From contig NZ_JAFBCK010000001.1 in the NCBI RefSeq assembly GCF_016907695.1, forward strand, positions 3,031,001 to 3,095,000: 64,000 nucleotides of DNA. Direction: 5' to 3'. Source of the stretch: Actinokineospora baliensis (GTDB lineage: Bacteria; Actinomycetota; Actinomycetes; Mycobacteriales; Pseudonocardiaceae). Shown here piece by piece: positions 39,658 through 47,699 of this stretch. How positions within the stretch are numbered: the first letter of the stretch is position 1; each line of letters starts with the position of its first letter. The notes under the pieces were generated by a model. That model did not search any database, was not told the origin of the DNA, and saw only the letters and a list, made by a program, of their open reading frames with translations. The position numbers and the translations under genes were made by a program.

Positions 39658-40196
39658 CGGGCGAACCGGGGCAGGGGGAGGGCGGGGATCTCGTCGGGGA
39701 CCTCGCGCAGGGTGCTGTATTCGCGGGTCGGGACCAGCGGCGGCGAGTAGGCGTGCACGGTCGCGGCCTTCACCTGGCCCAGGTTGCGCACCTGGTGCGC
39801 CCGGCCCTGGCCGAACCCGATCGAGGTCCCGACCGGGTGCCGGTGCTCGCGGATCGGGCCGGACGGGTACCGGTAGGTCTCGGCGACCTCGCCGAACAGC
39901 ACGGTGAACGCGCCAGCCGCGCCGCCGTGGTCGTGCGGGGCGGTGCCCTGGCCGGGCAGCCACGACAGCAGCCACAGCTCCACCTCGTCGGTCAGCGCCA
40001 GGCGGGTCCACCAGCGCTGGGGGCTGGCGAAGCGGACCACCTCCACCAGCCGGTCCTGGAAGTCGGCGGTCACCGTCGAGGTCAGCTCGCGCAGCTCCCT
40101 CGGTGTCCACAGCGGATCCCGCGGCGCGATCAGCTCGTGCAGTTCCGCGCGGTCGAAGCGCGGGTGGACCTCTGGGGCCAGTGTCGGTGCGGTCAT
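39654..40196 (-). CDS. cysteine dioxygenase
   Basis: A 180-residue cupin oxidising cysteine to cysteine sulfinate with Fe(II). I start at ATG 40196 (MTAPTLAPEV), preceded by AGGAGAACAGG; a further-upstream in-frame start at 40229 has less support. Iron ligands are in 'GTAPHDHGGAAGAFTVLFG' (two His) and 'NLGQVKAATVHAYSPPL' (third His), and 'LWLLSWLPGQ' precedes them as usual. First gene of the rhodanese operon. A 33-codon cysteine-containing leader peptide lies 53 bases upstream and probably controls it. Confidence 0.92.
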   Translation of the reverse strand: MTAPTLAPEVHPRFDRAELHELIAPRDPLWTPRELRELTSTVTADFQDRLVEVVRFASPQRWWTRLALTDEVELWLLSWLPGQGTAPHDHGGAAGAFTVLFGEVAETYRYPSGPIREHRHPVGTSIGFGQGRAHQVRNLGQVKAATVHAYSPPLVPTREYSTLREVPDEIPALPLPRFAR

Positions 40197-40249
40197 GTCC
40201 TGTTCTCCTGCTCTGGTGTCGGTGGCCACGCGCGGCGGCGCACCGGACC

Positions 40250-40351
40250 TCAGCGGGACAGGTGGGGGCGCCGCGGGCGACTACACGCGCAGGAGGCGAC
40301 GAGCAGCAGGTCGACGGGGCGGTCGCGCCACAGGGGCGGCGACTGCGCCAT
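40250..40351 (-). CDS. cysteine-containing leader peptide of the cysteine dioxygenase operon
   Basis: A 33-codon frame from ATG 40351 to TGA at 40250-40252 on the minus strand: MAQSPPLWRDRP, then VDLLLVASCACSR, ending PHLSR. It fits the recurrent actinobacterial 'hVDL-RvaSa-CR' leader-peptide pattern found upstream of sulfur-metabolism genes, where ribosome stalling at Cys codons (here TGC GCG TGT) couples cysteine supply to downstream expression. It is 53 bases before the dioxygenase start. Existence is inferred from pattern and position. It is too short for standard gene callers. Confidence 0.72.
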   Translation of the reverse strand: MAQSPPLWRDRPVDLLLVASCACSRPRRPHLSR

Positions 40352-40430
40352 CGACGGCTCGGACCTGGTCACACCGCGATCGTGGCATGGGCCAACCGGC
40401 CCAGCCACGTGTCCCACGGACTGATACGGC

Positions 40431-42554
40431 CTACTGGCTGATCCGGGGCGCCCGTAGTAGGAGCGCGGTCCGCCCCGGCAGGGTCACCCGCTTGCCGGGC
40501 GGCAGCGGCTCGACCTCGAGCGGCACCCCGCGGGCGGTGCCGGAGTCCAGCACCGGGATGTAGCGGCGGCCGTACCGGTCCGACGGCAGCACCACCTCCA
40601 CCGGGTCCGCGCCCGAGTGCAGCAGCAGCAGCCACGAGTCGTCGGCGACCAGTTCGCCGTCGCGGTCGCGGGAGAGGCACTCGGAGCCGTCGATCCACAT
40701 CCCGAGCGTGCGGCGCGACTCGTCGAACCAGTCCTGTTCGACCATCGGCTCGCCGTCGGGCCGGAACCACACCAGGTCGGGCTCGCCGGAGCGGGTGGGG
40801 CGGCCGTCGAAGAACTGCGGCTGGCGCAGGGCGGGGGAGTCGGCGCGCAGCGCGATCAGCCTGCGGGTGAACGCCAGCAGGTCGTCGGCCTTCTTGTCCG
40901 CGCTCCAGTCCACCCAGGAGGTCTGGTTGTCCAGGCAGTACGCGTTGTTGTTGCCGTGCTGGGTGCGCCACCGCTCGTCCCCGGCCACCAGCATCGGCGT
41001 GCCCGTGGACAGCAGCAGCGTCGCGAGCAGGTTGCGGGCTTGCCGGTCGCGCAGGGCGAGCACGGCGGGGTCACCGGTCTCACCCTCGACACCGCAGTTC
41101 CACGAGCGGTTGTCGTTGGTGCCGTCCGCGCCGTGTTCGCCGTTCTCGTGGTTGTGCTTGTGGTCGTAAGAGACCAGGTCCCGCAACGTGAACCCGTCGT
41201 GCGCGGTGACGAAGTTGATGGACGCCCACGGCCGCCTGCCCGCGTAGAGGTCCGAGGAACCCGACAGGCGGTACGCGAGGTCGCGCAGGCCGGTCGCGCC
41301 GCGCCAGAAGTCGCGGGCGCCGTCGCGGAACCGGCCGTTCCACTCGGTCCACTGTGGACCGAAGCCGCCCACCCGGTAGCCCTCGCCGGTGGCGTCCCAC
41401 GGCTCGGCGATCAGCTTGCGGTTGGCCAGCACCGGGTCGGTCGTGATCGCCGTCAGCAGGGTCGACCCCGCGTCGAACGAGCCCGCGTGCGGACGGCCCA
41501 TCGCGCTGGCGAGGTCGAGCCGGAACCCGTCGACCCCCAGTTCGGCCGCGAAGTAGCGCATCGAGTCGACCACCAGCCGCACCACGGTGGGGGAGCCCGG
41601 GTCGAGGGTGTTGCCGCAGCCGGTGATGTCGATGTCGCGCCCCTCGCCGTCGATGGCGTAGTACGCGGGGGCGTCGAAGCCGCGGAACGACAGGGTCGGC
41701 CCCGCGACCCCGCCTTCGCACGTGTGGTTGTAGACGACGTCGAGGATCACCTCGATGCCGACCGCGTGCAGCGCGGCCACCATCGTGCGGAACTCCTCCA
41801 CCTCGTGCCCGGCCCGGCTCGCGTACCCGGCGTGCGGCGAGAGGTAGCCCAACGTGGAGTAGCCCCAGTAGTTGTGCCTGCCGGACCGCAGCAGCATCGG
41901 CTCGTCGGCGTGGGTGTGCACCGGCAGCAGCTCCACCGCCGTGACGCCCAGCCGCACCAGGTGCTCGATCACCGCCGGGTGGGCCAAGCCCAGGTAGGTG
42001 CCGCGCAGGTTCTTGGGCACGTCCGGGTGCAGCTTCGTGAAGCCCTTGACGTGCAGCTCGTAGACGACCGTCTCCTCGAACGGCACGTCAGGGCGCCTGC
42101 CGGTGTCCGGCCCGCCGGGGGAGGTGACCACCGACAGCGGTACCGCGCCCAGGGAGTCGGTCCGGGAGGCGCCGCCGGTCATCGGGTCGCCCCGGTAGCC
42201 CCGGGTGGCGCCCAGGTCCGGCACGGCCGCGGTGATCCGGCGCGCGTAGGGGTCGACCAGCAGCTTGTGCGGGTTGCAGCGCAGGCCCCGGCGCGGGTCG
42301 TACGGGCCGTGCACCCGGTAGCCGTAGCGCTGGCCGGGGGTGACGCCGGGGACGACGCCGTGCCAGATCCCGAAGGTGCGCTCGGTCAGCTCGACCCGTT
42401 GCTCGGTCTGCTGCCCGTCCTCGTCCTCGGCGACCAGGCACAGCTCGACGCCGTCGGCCACCGACGAGGCGACGGCGAAGCGCACCCCACCCGCCTCGGG
42501 GTGGGCACCGAGCGGGAACGGGCTTCCTGGGCGTGGAGCTGAGTGCGGCACCAC
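40431..42554 (-). CDS. glgX: glycogen debranching enzyme GlgX
   Basis: About 707 residues from GTG 42554 (VVPHSAPRPGSPFPLG); the frame extends to GTG 42578, so the start is uncertain by 8 codons. A GH13_11 isoamylase-type enzyme that removes alpha-1,6 branches from phosphorylase-limit glucan. N-terminal CBM48, then 'YELHVKGFTKLHPDVPKNLRGTYLGL', 'ILDVVYNHTCEGG', nucleophile in 'GVDGFRLDLASAMGR', acid in 'LIAEPWDATGEGY' and 'FVTAHDGFTLRDLVSYDHKHN'. It complements glgP. It is transcribed toward the leader peptide, with no clear terminator between. Confidence 0.94.
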   Translation of the reverse strand: MVPHSAPRPGSPFPLGAHPEAGGVRFAVASSVADGVELCLVAEDEDGQQTEQRVELTERTFGIWHGVVPGVTPGQRYGYRVHGPYDPRRGLRCNPHKLLVDPYARRITAAVPDLGATRGYRGDPMTGGASRTDSLGAVPLSVVTSPGGPDTGRRPDVPFEETVVYELHVKGFTKLHPDVPKNLRGTYLGLAHPAVIEHLVRLGVTAVELLPVHTHADEPMLLRSGRHNYWGYSTLGYLSPHAGYASRAGHEVEEFRTMVAALHAVGIEVILDVVYNHTCEGGVAGPTLSFRGFDAPAYYAIDGEGRDIDITGCGNTLDPGSPTVVRLVVDSMRYFAAELGVDGFRLDLASAMGRPHAGSFDAGSTLLTAITTDPVLANRKLIAEPWDATGEGYRVGGFGPQWTEWNGRFRDGARDFWRGATGLRDLAYRLSGSSDLYAGRRPWASINFVTAHDGFTLRDLVSYDHKHNHENGEHGADGTNDNRSWNCGVEGETGDPAVLALRDRQARNLLATLLLSTGTPMLVAGDERWRTQHGNNNAYCLDNQTSWVDWSADKKADDLLAFTRRLIALRADSPALRQPQFFDGRPTRSGEPDLVWFRPDGEPMVEQDWFDESRRTLGMWIDGSECLSRDRDGELVADDSWLLLLHSGADPVEVVLPSDRYGRRYIPVLDSGTARGVPLEVEPLPPGKRVTLPGRTALLLRAPRISQ

Positions 42555-42632
42555 CCCATCCTGGACCAGACTGCCCACTCGATCGAGACGCGCGGGCCGA
42601 TCGAAGATCGGATCGAGACGTTCCCCGGCAGG

Positions 42633-43223
42633 TCAGAGCCGGAAAGTGTGCTGTTCAAAGGACTCATCGGGCTCTGGCTTGGCCGTCGAGGGGCTCGCCG
42701 AGGCCACCAATCCGGTGAACAGCGCCTGGTGCTCGGCCCACCCCCGCCTCGACGGCGCGGACAGCGTGAGCAGCAGCATCCGGCCGGAACCCGGCTCCGG
42801 GATGAACGCCTGCAGCTGCAGCGCCAGCGGCTCACGGGCCCGCGCCTGCTCGACCCCCGGGACCCGCTGCGCCACCACCGCGGGTCCCATCCCGCTCTCC
42901 ACCAGGACCGTCTGCCGCAGGTCAGGCCCGCCGACGTCCTCCAACGAGTCCCGCAGGGCGTCGGCGGTGTCCAGGTCCCAGCCGTCCGGCACGACCAGCG
43001 CCACCCCCGTCAGCAACGCCGGGTCGGCCTCGGCGGGCGCCACCACGGCCATCAGGAACGCCCCCTGCCGCAGCACCCCCTCCACCGACTCCGCGGCCAA
43101 TGCCTCCAGGTCCGCGGCCGCCCCGGCCCGCAGCTCGCCGAGGATCCCGGCGTACTCCCGCGCCGCACGGGCCGGGTCGTCCAGTGCCACCTGCCGCGCC
43201 TCCGAGGGCATCGCGAGCCTCAC
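42633..43223 (-). CDS. small protein of the T7SS cassette (possible immunity or chaperone)
   Basis: A 196-residue soluble protein; its ATG overlaps the stop of the T7SS-secreted protein gene. The N-terminal half is an Ala/Glu-rich helix ('DDPARAAREYAGILGELRAGAAADLEALAAE'). The rest has beta-rich blocks 'GAFLMAVVAPAEADPALLTGVALVVPDGWDLD', 'TVLVESGMGPAVVAQRVPGVEQA' and 'LALQLQAFIPEPGSGRMLLLTLSAPS', a layout like Mog1/PsbP-type or LpqN-like folds found with ESX genes. No signal peptide. Its partner is probably the adjacent effector; exact role unknown. Confidence 0.7.
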   Translation of the reverse strand: MRLAMPSEARQVALDDPARAAREYAGILGELRAGAAADLEALAAESVEGVLRQGAFLMAVVAPAEADPALLTGVALVVPDGWDLDTADALRDSLEDVGGPDLRQTVLVESGMGPAVVAQRVPGVEQARAREPLALQLQAFIPEPGSGRMLLLTLSAPSRRGWAEHQALFTGLVASASPSTAKPEPDESFEQHTFRL

Positions 43224-44560
43224 TTGACGTGCTCCCTCGTGCTCGCCGCCACCGTGTTGACCAGGGCGCTCTCCGCGCTGGACCGGCCGGGGTTGCCCGC
43301 GAGCTTGAGCAGCTCCAGCTCCCGCCGCTGCTCCGGGCTGAACTGCACCCCCGCCGCCTGCGCGGACCGCACGGCCGCGTCCACGCTCGCCGAGTACGCC
43401 TCGCCCGCCGACCGCAGGCGACCGAAGGCGTCGCGCTGGGCCGGGGTGAACTTCTCCGGGTCCTGGAACCGGCGGGCGATCTTGTCGCCCTTGTCGCGCA
43501 GGTCCTTGGCGGCTTTCTCCCGCAGGGCGGCGCCCGTGGAGCCCTGTTCGGCGGCGAGCTTGCGCAGGGTCCCGACGTCCTTGACGGCCTTGCCGATGCC
43601 CGCCGAGGTGAACCCCTCGACCGCCCCGTCACGGGCACCCCTGATCGTCCGCCGGGCCCTGCTGCCCGCCTCCACCGCGTCGTCGGCCAACCCCTTGCCC
43701 GCGCCGACGACCCCGGAGGTCAGTGTGCGGCCGGGCACCAGGCCCAACCCGATGTCCACCCACGACGGCGCGTTCGACGACCCCGCCGCCTTCTGTGCCA
43801 GGCCGGTCAGCGCGTTGACCCCGCCCGCCGCGGCCGACACGGTCCCGGCCACCGGCGCGACGACCTCGCCGACGCCCGGGATCAGCAGCGACCCCGCCGC
43901 GATCGCCGCCGAGGCGCTGGAGACGATCCCCGAGGTCTTGCCCACGCCGTCGAGGGTCTGCACCAGCCAGCCGTCGTTCTCCGGCTTGAACACCTCGTCC
44001 GGGCCGCTGCGGATCTTCGCCGCGGTCGCGTCCGCCTCCCGCAGGTGCTTGCGCTCCAGCCGGTGCGCGTCCGAGATCACCTGGTCGAAGGCGGCCTGAG
44101 CCTGACCCGCGGCCCGCACCGCGCCCAGGAAGGCGTCGCATCTGGCACCGTAGTGAGGGTTGCTCACGTCGCGAGGGATCGCTCCGGCCGCCCGGGTCTG
44201 CGCCTCGGCAGCCTCCTCCACGTCCGCCTTGAGCCGCTTCGCCCGCGCCTCCAGTTCCTCCGCCTTGTCCTGGTTCGCCTTCAACCGGCCCGCCCAGGCG
44301 GTCAGCGCGTCGCCCACCGCCTGGATCGACTCGGCGCCCTTGGCGATCCCCTTCGGCAGGTCGTCGCCGTGGTCGCTGAACTCCTCGGCGGCCGACCCGC
44401 CCCAGTCCGCGTCGTCGGCGATCGTGCACGCCTCGGCCAGCCGCGGCGCGACGGCGGCGAGCATCGTCCGCGCCTCGGCCAGTTCGATCACCATCGCCTG
44501 GACCGCGGACAACTCGCCCGGAGTCGGGTCGAACCCGAGCGTGGGGTAGCTGCGCGCCAC
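43220..44560 (-). CDS. putative T7SS-secreted protein (LXG/WXG-like N-terminus)
   Basis: A 446-residue protein. I start it at GTG 44560 (VARSYPTLGFDPTPG), 2 bases after the preceding gene's stop; the longer frame reads through that gene. Residues 1-120 are the helical T7SS-signal domain ('AEACTIADDADWGGSAAEEFSDHGDDLPKGI', with a W-x-G turn). Residues 195-270 are glycine-rich and hydrophobic ('GSLLIPGVGEVVAPVAGTVSAAAGGVNALTGLAQKA'). The C-terminal 150 residues are charged and helical ('KAAKDLRDKGDKIARRFQDPEKFTPAQRDAFGRL'), with no recognised toxin motif. Architecture matches polymorphic-toxin-like ESX substrates. Confidence 0.82.
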   Translation of the reverse strand: MARSYPTLGFDPTPGELSAVQAMVIELAEARTMLAAVAPRLAEACTIADDADWGGSAAEEFSDHGDDLPKGIAKGAESIQAVGDALTAWAGRLKANQDKAEELEARAKRLKADVEEAAEAQTRAAGAIPRDVSNPHYGARCDAFLGAVRAAGQAQAAFDQVISDAHRLERKHLREADATAAKIRSGPDEVFKPENDGWLVQTLDGVGKTSGIVSSASAAIAAGSLLIPGVGEVVAPVAGTVSAAAGGVNALTGLAQKAAGSSNAPSWVDIGLGLVPGRTLTSGVVGAGKGLADDAVEAGSRARRTIRGARDGAVEGFTSAGIGKAVKDVGTLRKLAAEQGSTGAALREKAAKDLRDKGDKIARRFQDPEKFTPAQRDAFGRLRSAGEAYSASVDAAVRSAQAAGVQFSPEQRRELELLKLAGNPGRSSAESALVNTVAASTREHVK

Positions 44561-44562
44561 GG

Positions 44563-44955
44563 TCAGCCTCCGGGGTTCGTGTCGGTCGTCAGGCTGTTGA
44601 GCCGCGCCTGTTGGCTCGCCGCGCCCCCGCGCAGGGCGTTGAGCTGGGCCTCGGCGACCGCGTCGCTGACCGCGAACCGCATCCGGTCCGCCCCGCCCTG
44701 CTCGACCTGCTCGTAGTTGGCGACCGCGGACCGCACGTTGTCCGCGATCTTGTCGATCTTGTCCCGCATGCTGCCCAGGTCGTCGCGCCACTGGTCGGCC
44801 ACCTCCCTGGCCGCCGGGGCGAGGTCGCCGGGCCCGAGATCACCCGCCGAGCCCGACAGCCGGTTCGCCGCCACCTCGACCTCCTCGGCCAGTGCGCGCA
44901 GCTCACCGACCCGGATGGCCAGGCTGGTGGTGTTGACCGTGTACCCCGATGACAT
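44563..44955 (-). CDS. WXG100-like (EsxA/CFP-10 type) small helical protein
   Basis: 130 residues from ATG 44955 (MSSGYTVNTTSLAIRVG), after GAGAGGAGC. Predicted helical hairpin with the turn 'DLAPAAREVADQWRDDLGSMRDKIDKIADNVRSAVANYEQVEQGGADRM'; the W-x-D in place of W-x-G, followed by Y-x-x-x-[DE] ('YEQVE'), is the usual export signature variant. First gene of the T7SS cassette. No EccC/EccD machinery is in the window, so export would rely on a system elsewhere. Confidence 0.82.
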   Translation of the reverse strand: MSSGYTVNTTSLAIRVGELRALAEEVEVAANRLSGSAGDLGPGDLAPAAREVADQWRDDLGSMRDKIDKIADNVRSAVANYEQVEQGGADRMRFAVSDAVAEAQLNALRGGAASQQARLNSLTTDTNPGG

Positions 44956-45057
44956 GGGCGCTCCTCTCGTGCGGTGCGAGTCAACCCGGTACCGCCGCCG
45001 CGGGGCAGCCCGGCTGCGCAGGGAGGCAAACGCACAGCACCGGTGGGCAAAGGCAGA

Positions 45058-45906
45058 ATGGCGGCCGTGACCTCGCGGACTCAGGCCGACCCCGGACCCG
45101 ACAGCACACCGGAAGACCTCGACGACCTCGTCCTGCACATGGCGGGCGTCGGGGTGCGGCGCGGCACCGCTGACCTGCTCAAGGACCTCGACTGGCGCGT
45201 CGAACTCGACGAGCGCTGGGTGGTCCTGGGCAGCAACGGTGCTGGCAAGACGACCCTGTTGCGGCTGGCCGGGGCCGAACTGCACCCCAGCACCGGCGTC
45301 GTGCACGTGCTCGGCGAGCGGATCGGCCGGGTCAACGTGTTCGAGCTGCGCACCCGCATCGGCTTCGCCACCGCCGCGCTCGCGGGCCGGGTGCCCGCCG
45401 AGGAGAAGGTGCGCGACGTCGTCGTCAGCGCCGGGTACGCCGTGCTCGGCCGCTGGCGCGAGGAGTACGACCAGCTCGACACCGGCCGCGCCGACGACCT
45501 GCTCAAGTCCATGGGCATCGCCGGGCTCGGCGACCGCACCTTCGGCACCCTGTCCGAGGGCGAGCGCAAGCGCACCCTGATCGCCCGCGCGCTGATGACC
45601 GACCCCGAGCTGCTGCTGCTCGACGAGCCCGCCGCGGGCCTCGACCTCGGTGGCCGCGAGGACCTGGTGGCCAGGCTGACCGACCTCGCGCTCGACCCGG
45701 ACGCCCCCGCCACCGTGCTGGTCACCCACCACGTCGAGGAGATCCCGCCCGGGTTCACCCACCTGCTGCTGCTCTCCGGCGGCGGCGTGGTCGCCCAGGG
45801 GCTGATCGACGACGTGCTCACCAGCGACAACCTCTCGGCCGCGTTCGGCCAGTCGCTCGAGCTCGAGCGCTCCGGCGACCGGTTCTTCGCCCGCCGCCGG
45901 GCCTGA
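45058..45906 (+). CDS. ABC transporter ATP-binding protein
   Basis: A 282-residue ATPase from ATG 45058 (MAAVTSRTQADPG). Walker A 'LGSNGAGKTTLLRLA', signature 'LSEGERKRTLIARAL', Walker B 'LLLLDEPAAGLDLGG' and switch 'LVTHHVEEIPPGFTHLLLLSGG'. The 'E-G-E-R' variant of the signature and the lack of a cognate permease resemble the YlmA/ModF-like orphan ATPases. Precedes enoyl-CoA hydratase, and a hydratase-promoter operator lies just after its stop. From memory, similar to Rv3041c next to echA17. Confidence 0.88.
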   Translation: MAAVTSRTQADPGPDSTPEDLDDLVLHMAGVGVRRGTADLLKDLDWRVELDERWVVLGSNGAGKTTLLRLAGAELHPSTGVVHVLGERIGRVNVFELRTRIGFATAALAGRVPAEEKVRDVVVSAGYAVLGRWREEYDQLDTGRADDLLKSMGIAGLGDRTFGTLSEGERKRTLIARALMTDPELLLLDEPAAGLDLGGREDLVARLTDLALDPDAPATVLVTHHVEEIPPGFTHLLLLSGGGVVAQGLIDDVLTSDNLSAAFGQSLELERSGDRFFARRRA

Positions 45907-45910
45907 GTTC

Positions 45911-45925
45911 CTACCGACAGGTAAC
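45911..45925. promoter_or_regulatory. putative operator upstream of enoyl-CoA hydratase
   Basis: CTACCGACAGGTAAC: half-sites TACC/GGTA with a 4-bp spacer, 36-51 bases before the GTG of the hydratase gene. One of four sites fitting CTACYNNNNRGTAAC exactly. Confidence 0.6.
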
Positions 45926-45961
45926 CTTCCGACGACCAGGCACCATGCAGGAGGACCAGCC

Positions 45962-46741
45962 GTGGGTGAGTTCGTAGCGCTTGAGGTCGAGGACGGCATC
46001 GGCACCATCCGGTTGAACCGGCCGCCGATGAACGCGATCAACCGCCAGTTGCAGGCCGAGCTGCGGGAGGCGGCCCAGGAGGCGGGCACCAGGGCCGACG
46101 TGCGGGCGGTGATCGTCTACGGCGGCCCCAAGGTGTTCGCGGCTGGCGCGGACGTCAAGGAGTTCGCCGAGATGTCCTACACCGACATCGCCGACTACGC
46201 CCCCGAACTCAGCGCCTCGGTCACCGCCGTGGCCCGCCTGCCCAAGCCGACCGTCGCAGCCATCACCGGCTACGCCCTCGGCGGCGGCTACGAGCTCGCC
46301 CTCGCCTGCGACCGCCGCATCGCCGGTGACAACGCCAAGGTCGGCCAGCCCGAGGTCCTGCTCGGCCTGATCCCCGGCGCGGGCGGCACCCAGCGGCTGG
46401 CCAGGCTGATCGGCCCCAGCCGCGCCAAGGACATCGTCTACACCGGACGGTTCGTCGAGGCGGGTGAGGCACTGGCGATCGGCATGGTCGACGAGGTCGT
46501 GGCCCCCGACGACGTGTACGAGGCGGCCAAGCGCTGGGCGGGCCAGTTCCGCCACGCCGCGCCCCGCGCGCTCGCCGCAGCCAAGGCCGCCATCGACACC
46601 GGCCTCGACACCGACCTGACCAGCGGTCTCGCGGCGGAGACGAACCTGTTCGCGGCGCTGTTCGCCACCGAGGACCGCACCACGGGACTGCGCTCGTTCC
46701 TGGAGAACGGCCCGGGGAAGGCGCGCTTCGATGGCCGCTGA
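45962..46741 (+). CDS. enoyl-CoA hydratase/isomerase family protein
   Basis: A 259-residue crotonase-fold enzyme starting at GTG 45962 after GGAGGACCA. 'GTIRLNRPPMNAINRQL', oxyanion and CoA-binding 'KVFAAGADVKEFAEM', 'ITGYALGGGYELALACDRRIAG' and 'VGQPEVLLGLIPGAGGTQRLARLIG', with both catalytic Glu positions present ('QPE' and 'PGAGGTQ' regions). Hydrates trans-2-enoyl-CoA in beta-oxidation; chain length unknown. Its end overlaps the methyltransferase start by 11 bases. The operator upstream suggests acyl-CoA-responsive control. Confidence 0.93.
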   Translation: MGEFVALEVEDGIGTIRLNRPPMNAINRQLQAELREAAQEAGTRADVRAVIVYGGPKVFAAGADVKEFAEMSYTDIADYAPELSASVTAVARLPKPTVAAITGYALGGGYELALACDRRIAGDNAKVGQPEVLLGLIPGAGGTQRLARLIGPSRAKDIVYTGRFVEAGEALAIGMVDEVVAPDDVYEAAKRWAGQFRHAAPRALAAAKAAIDTGLDTDLTSGLAAETNLFAALFATEDRTTGLRSFLENGPGKARFDGR

Positions 46742-47687
46742 CCCCACCCCGAACCCGCACGCCACCGCCGAAGAGGTCCAGGCCGCCTTCGCCGACCCGA
46801 AGCTCGCCAACGTCCTCTACCACGACTGGGAGGCGGGCACCTACGACGAGAAGTGGTCCATCTCCTACGACGAGCGCTGCATCGACTACGCCACCGGCCG
46901 CTTCCGCGCCATCGCGGGCGAGGGCGGCTGGCCCTACGAGACGGCGATGGAACTCGGCAGCGGCACCGGCTTCTTCCTGCTCAACCTGATGCAGGGCGGC
47001 GTCATCAAGAAGGGCTCGGTCACCGACCTCTCACCCGGCATGGTCGAGGTGGCCCTGCGCAACGCCAAAGCCCTCGGCCTCGACGTCGACGGCCGGGTGG
47101 CCGACGCCGAACGCCTCCCGTACGACGACAACACCTTCGACCTGGTCGTCGGGCACGCGGTCCTGCACCACATCCCGGACCTGCCCACCGCGTTCCGCGA
47201 GGTCAACCGGGTCCTCAAACCGGGCGGCCGGTTCGTCTTCGCGGGCGAACCCACCAAGATCGGCGACCGCTACGCCCGCAAACTAGGCCAGGCGACGTGG
47301 TGGCTGACCACCAACCTGACCAAACTGGGCCCACTGCGCACCTGGCGCCGACCGCAGGAGGAACTGGACGAGTCCTCCCGCGCCGCCGCCCTGGAGGCCG
47401 TGGTCGACCTGCACACCTTCGACCCCGCGGAGTTGGAGACCACCGCCAGGTCGGCGGGCCTGACCGAGGTCCGCGCGGCCACCGAGGAGCTGACGGCAGC
47501 CCTGTTCGGCTGGCCCGTCCGCACCTTCGAAGCAGCCGTCCCCCGGGAGAAACTCGGCTTCGGCTGGGCCATGTTCGCCTTCCGAACCTGGCAACGCCTC
47601 TCCTGGCTCGACGACAAGGTCCTGCGCCCCCTGCTCCCCCGCTCCCTCTTCTACAACGTCATGATCACCGGCCGAAAGCACCCCTGA
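46731..47687 (+). CDS. class I SAM-dependent methyltransferase
   Basis: 318 residues, overlapping the hydratase gene. SAM-binding motif I 'AMELGSGTGFFLLNLMQ', motif II 'RVADAERLPYDDNTFDLVVGHAVLHHIPDLPTAFREVNRVLKPGGRFVFAGEP', then a C-terminal substrate domain ('ELTAALFGWPVRTFEAAVPREKLGFGWAMFAFRTWQRLSWLDDKVL'). From memory, matches the methyltransferase next to echA17 in the M. tuberculosis MGLP region (Rv3038c-like). Substrate unknown. The 3' third uses A/C-ended codons more than its start. Confidence 0.9.
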   Translation: MAADPTPNPHATAEEVQAAFADPKLANVLYHDWEAGTYDEKWSISYDERCIDYATGRFRAIAGEGGWPYETAMELGSGTGFFLLNLMQGGVIKKGSVTDLSPGMVEVALRNAKALGLDVDGRVADAERLPYDDNTFDLVVGHAVLHHIPDLPTAFREVNRVLKPGGRFVFAGEPTKIGDRYARKLGQATWWLTTNLTKLGPLRTWRRPQEELDESSRAAALEAVVDLHTFDPAELETTARSAGLTEVRAATEELTAALFGWPVRTFEAAVPREKLGFGWAMFAFRTWQRLSWLDDKVLRPLLPRSLFYNVMITGRKHP

Positions 47688-47699
47688 CCGCTCCGGCGG

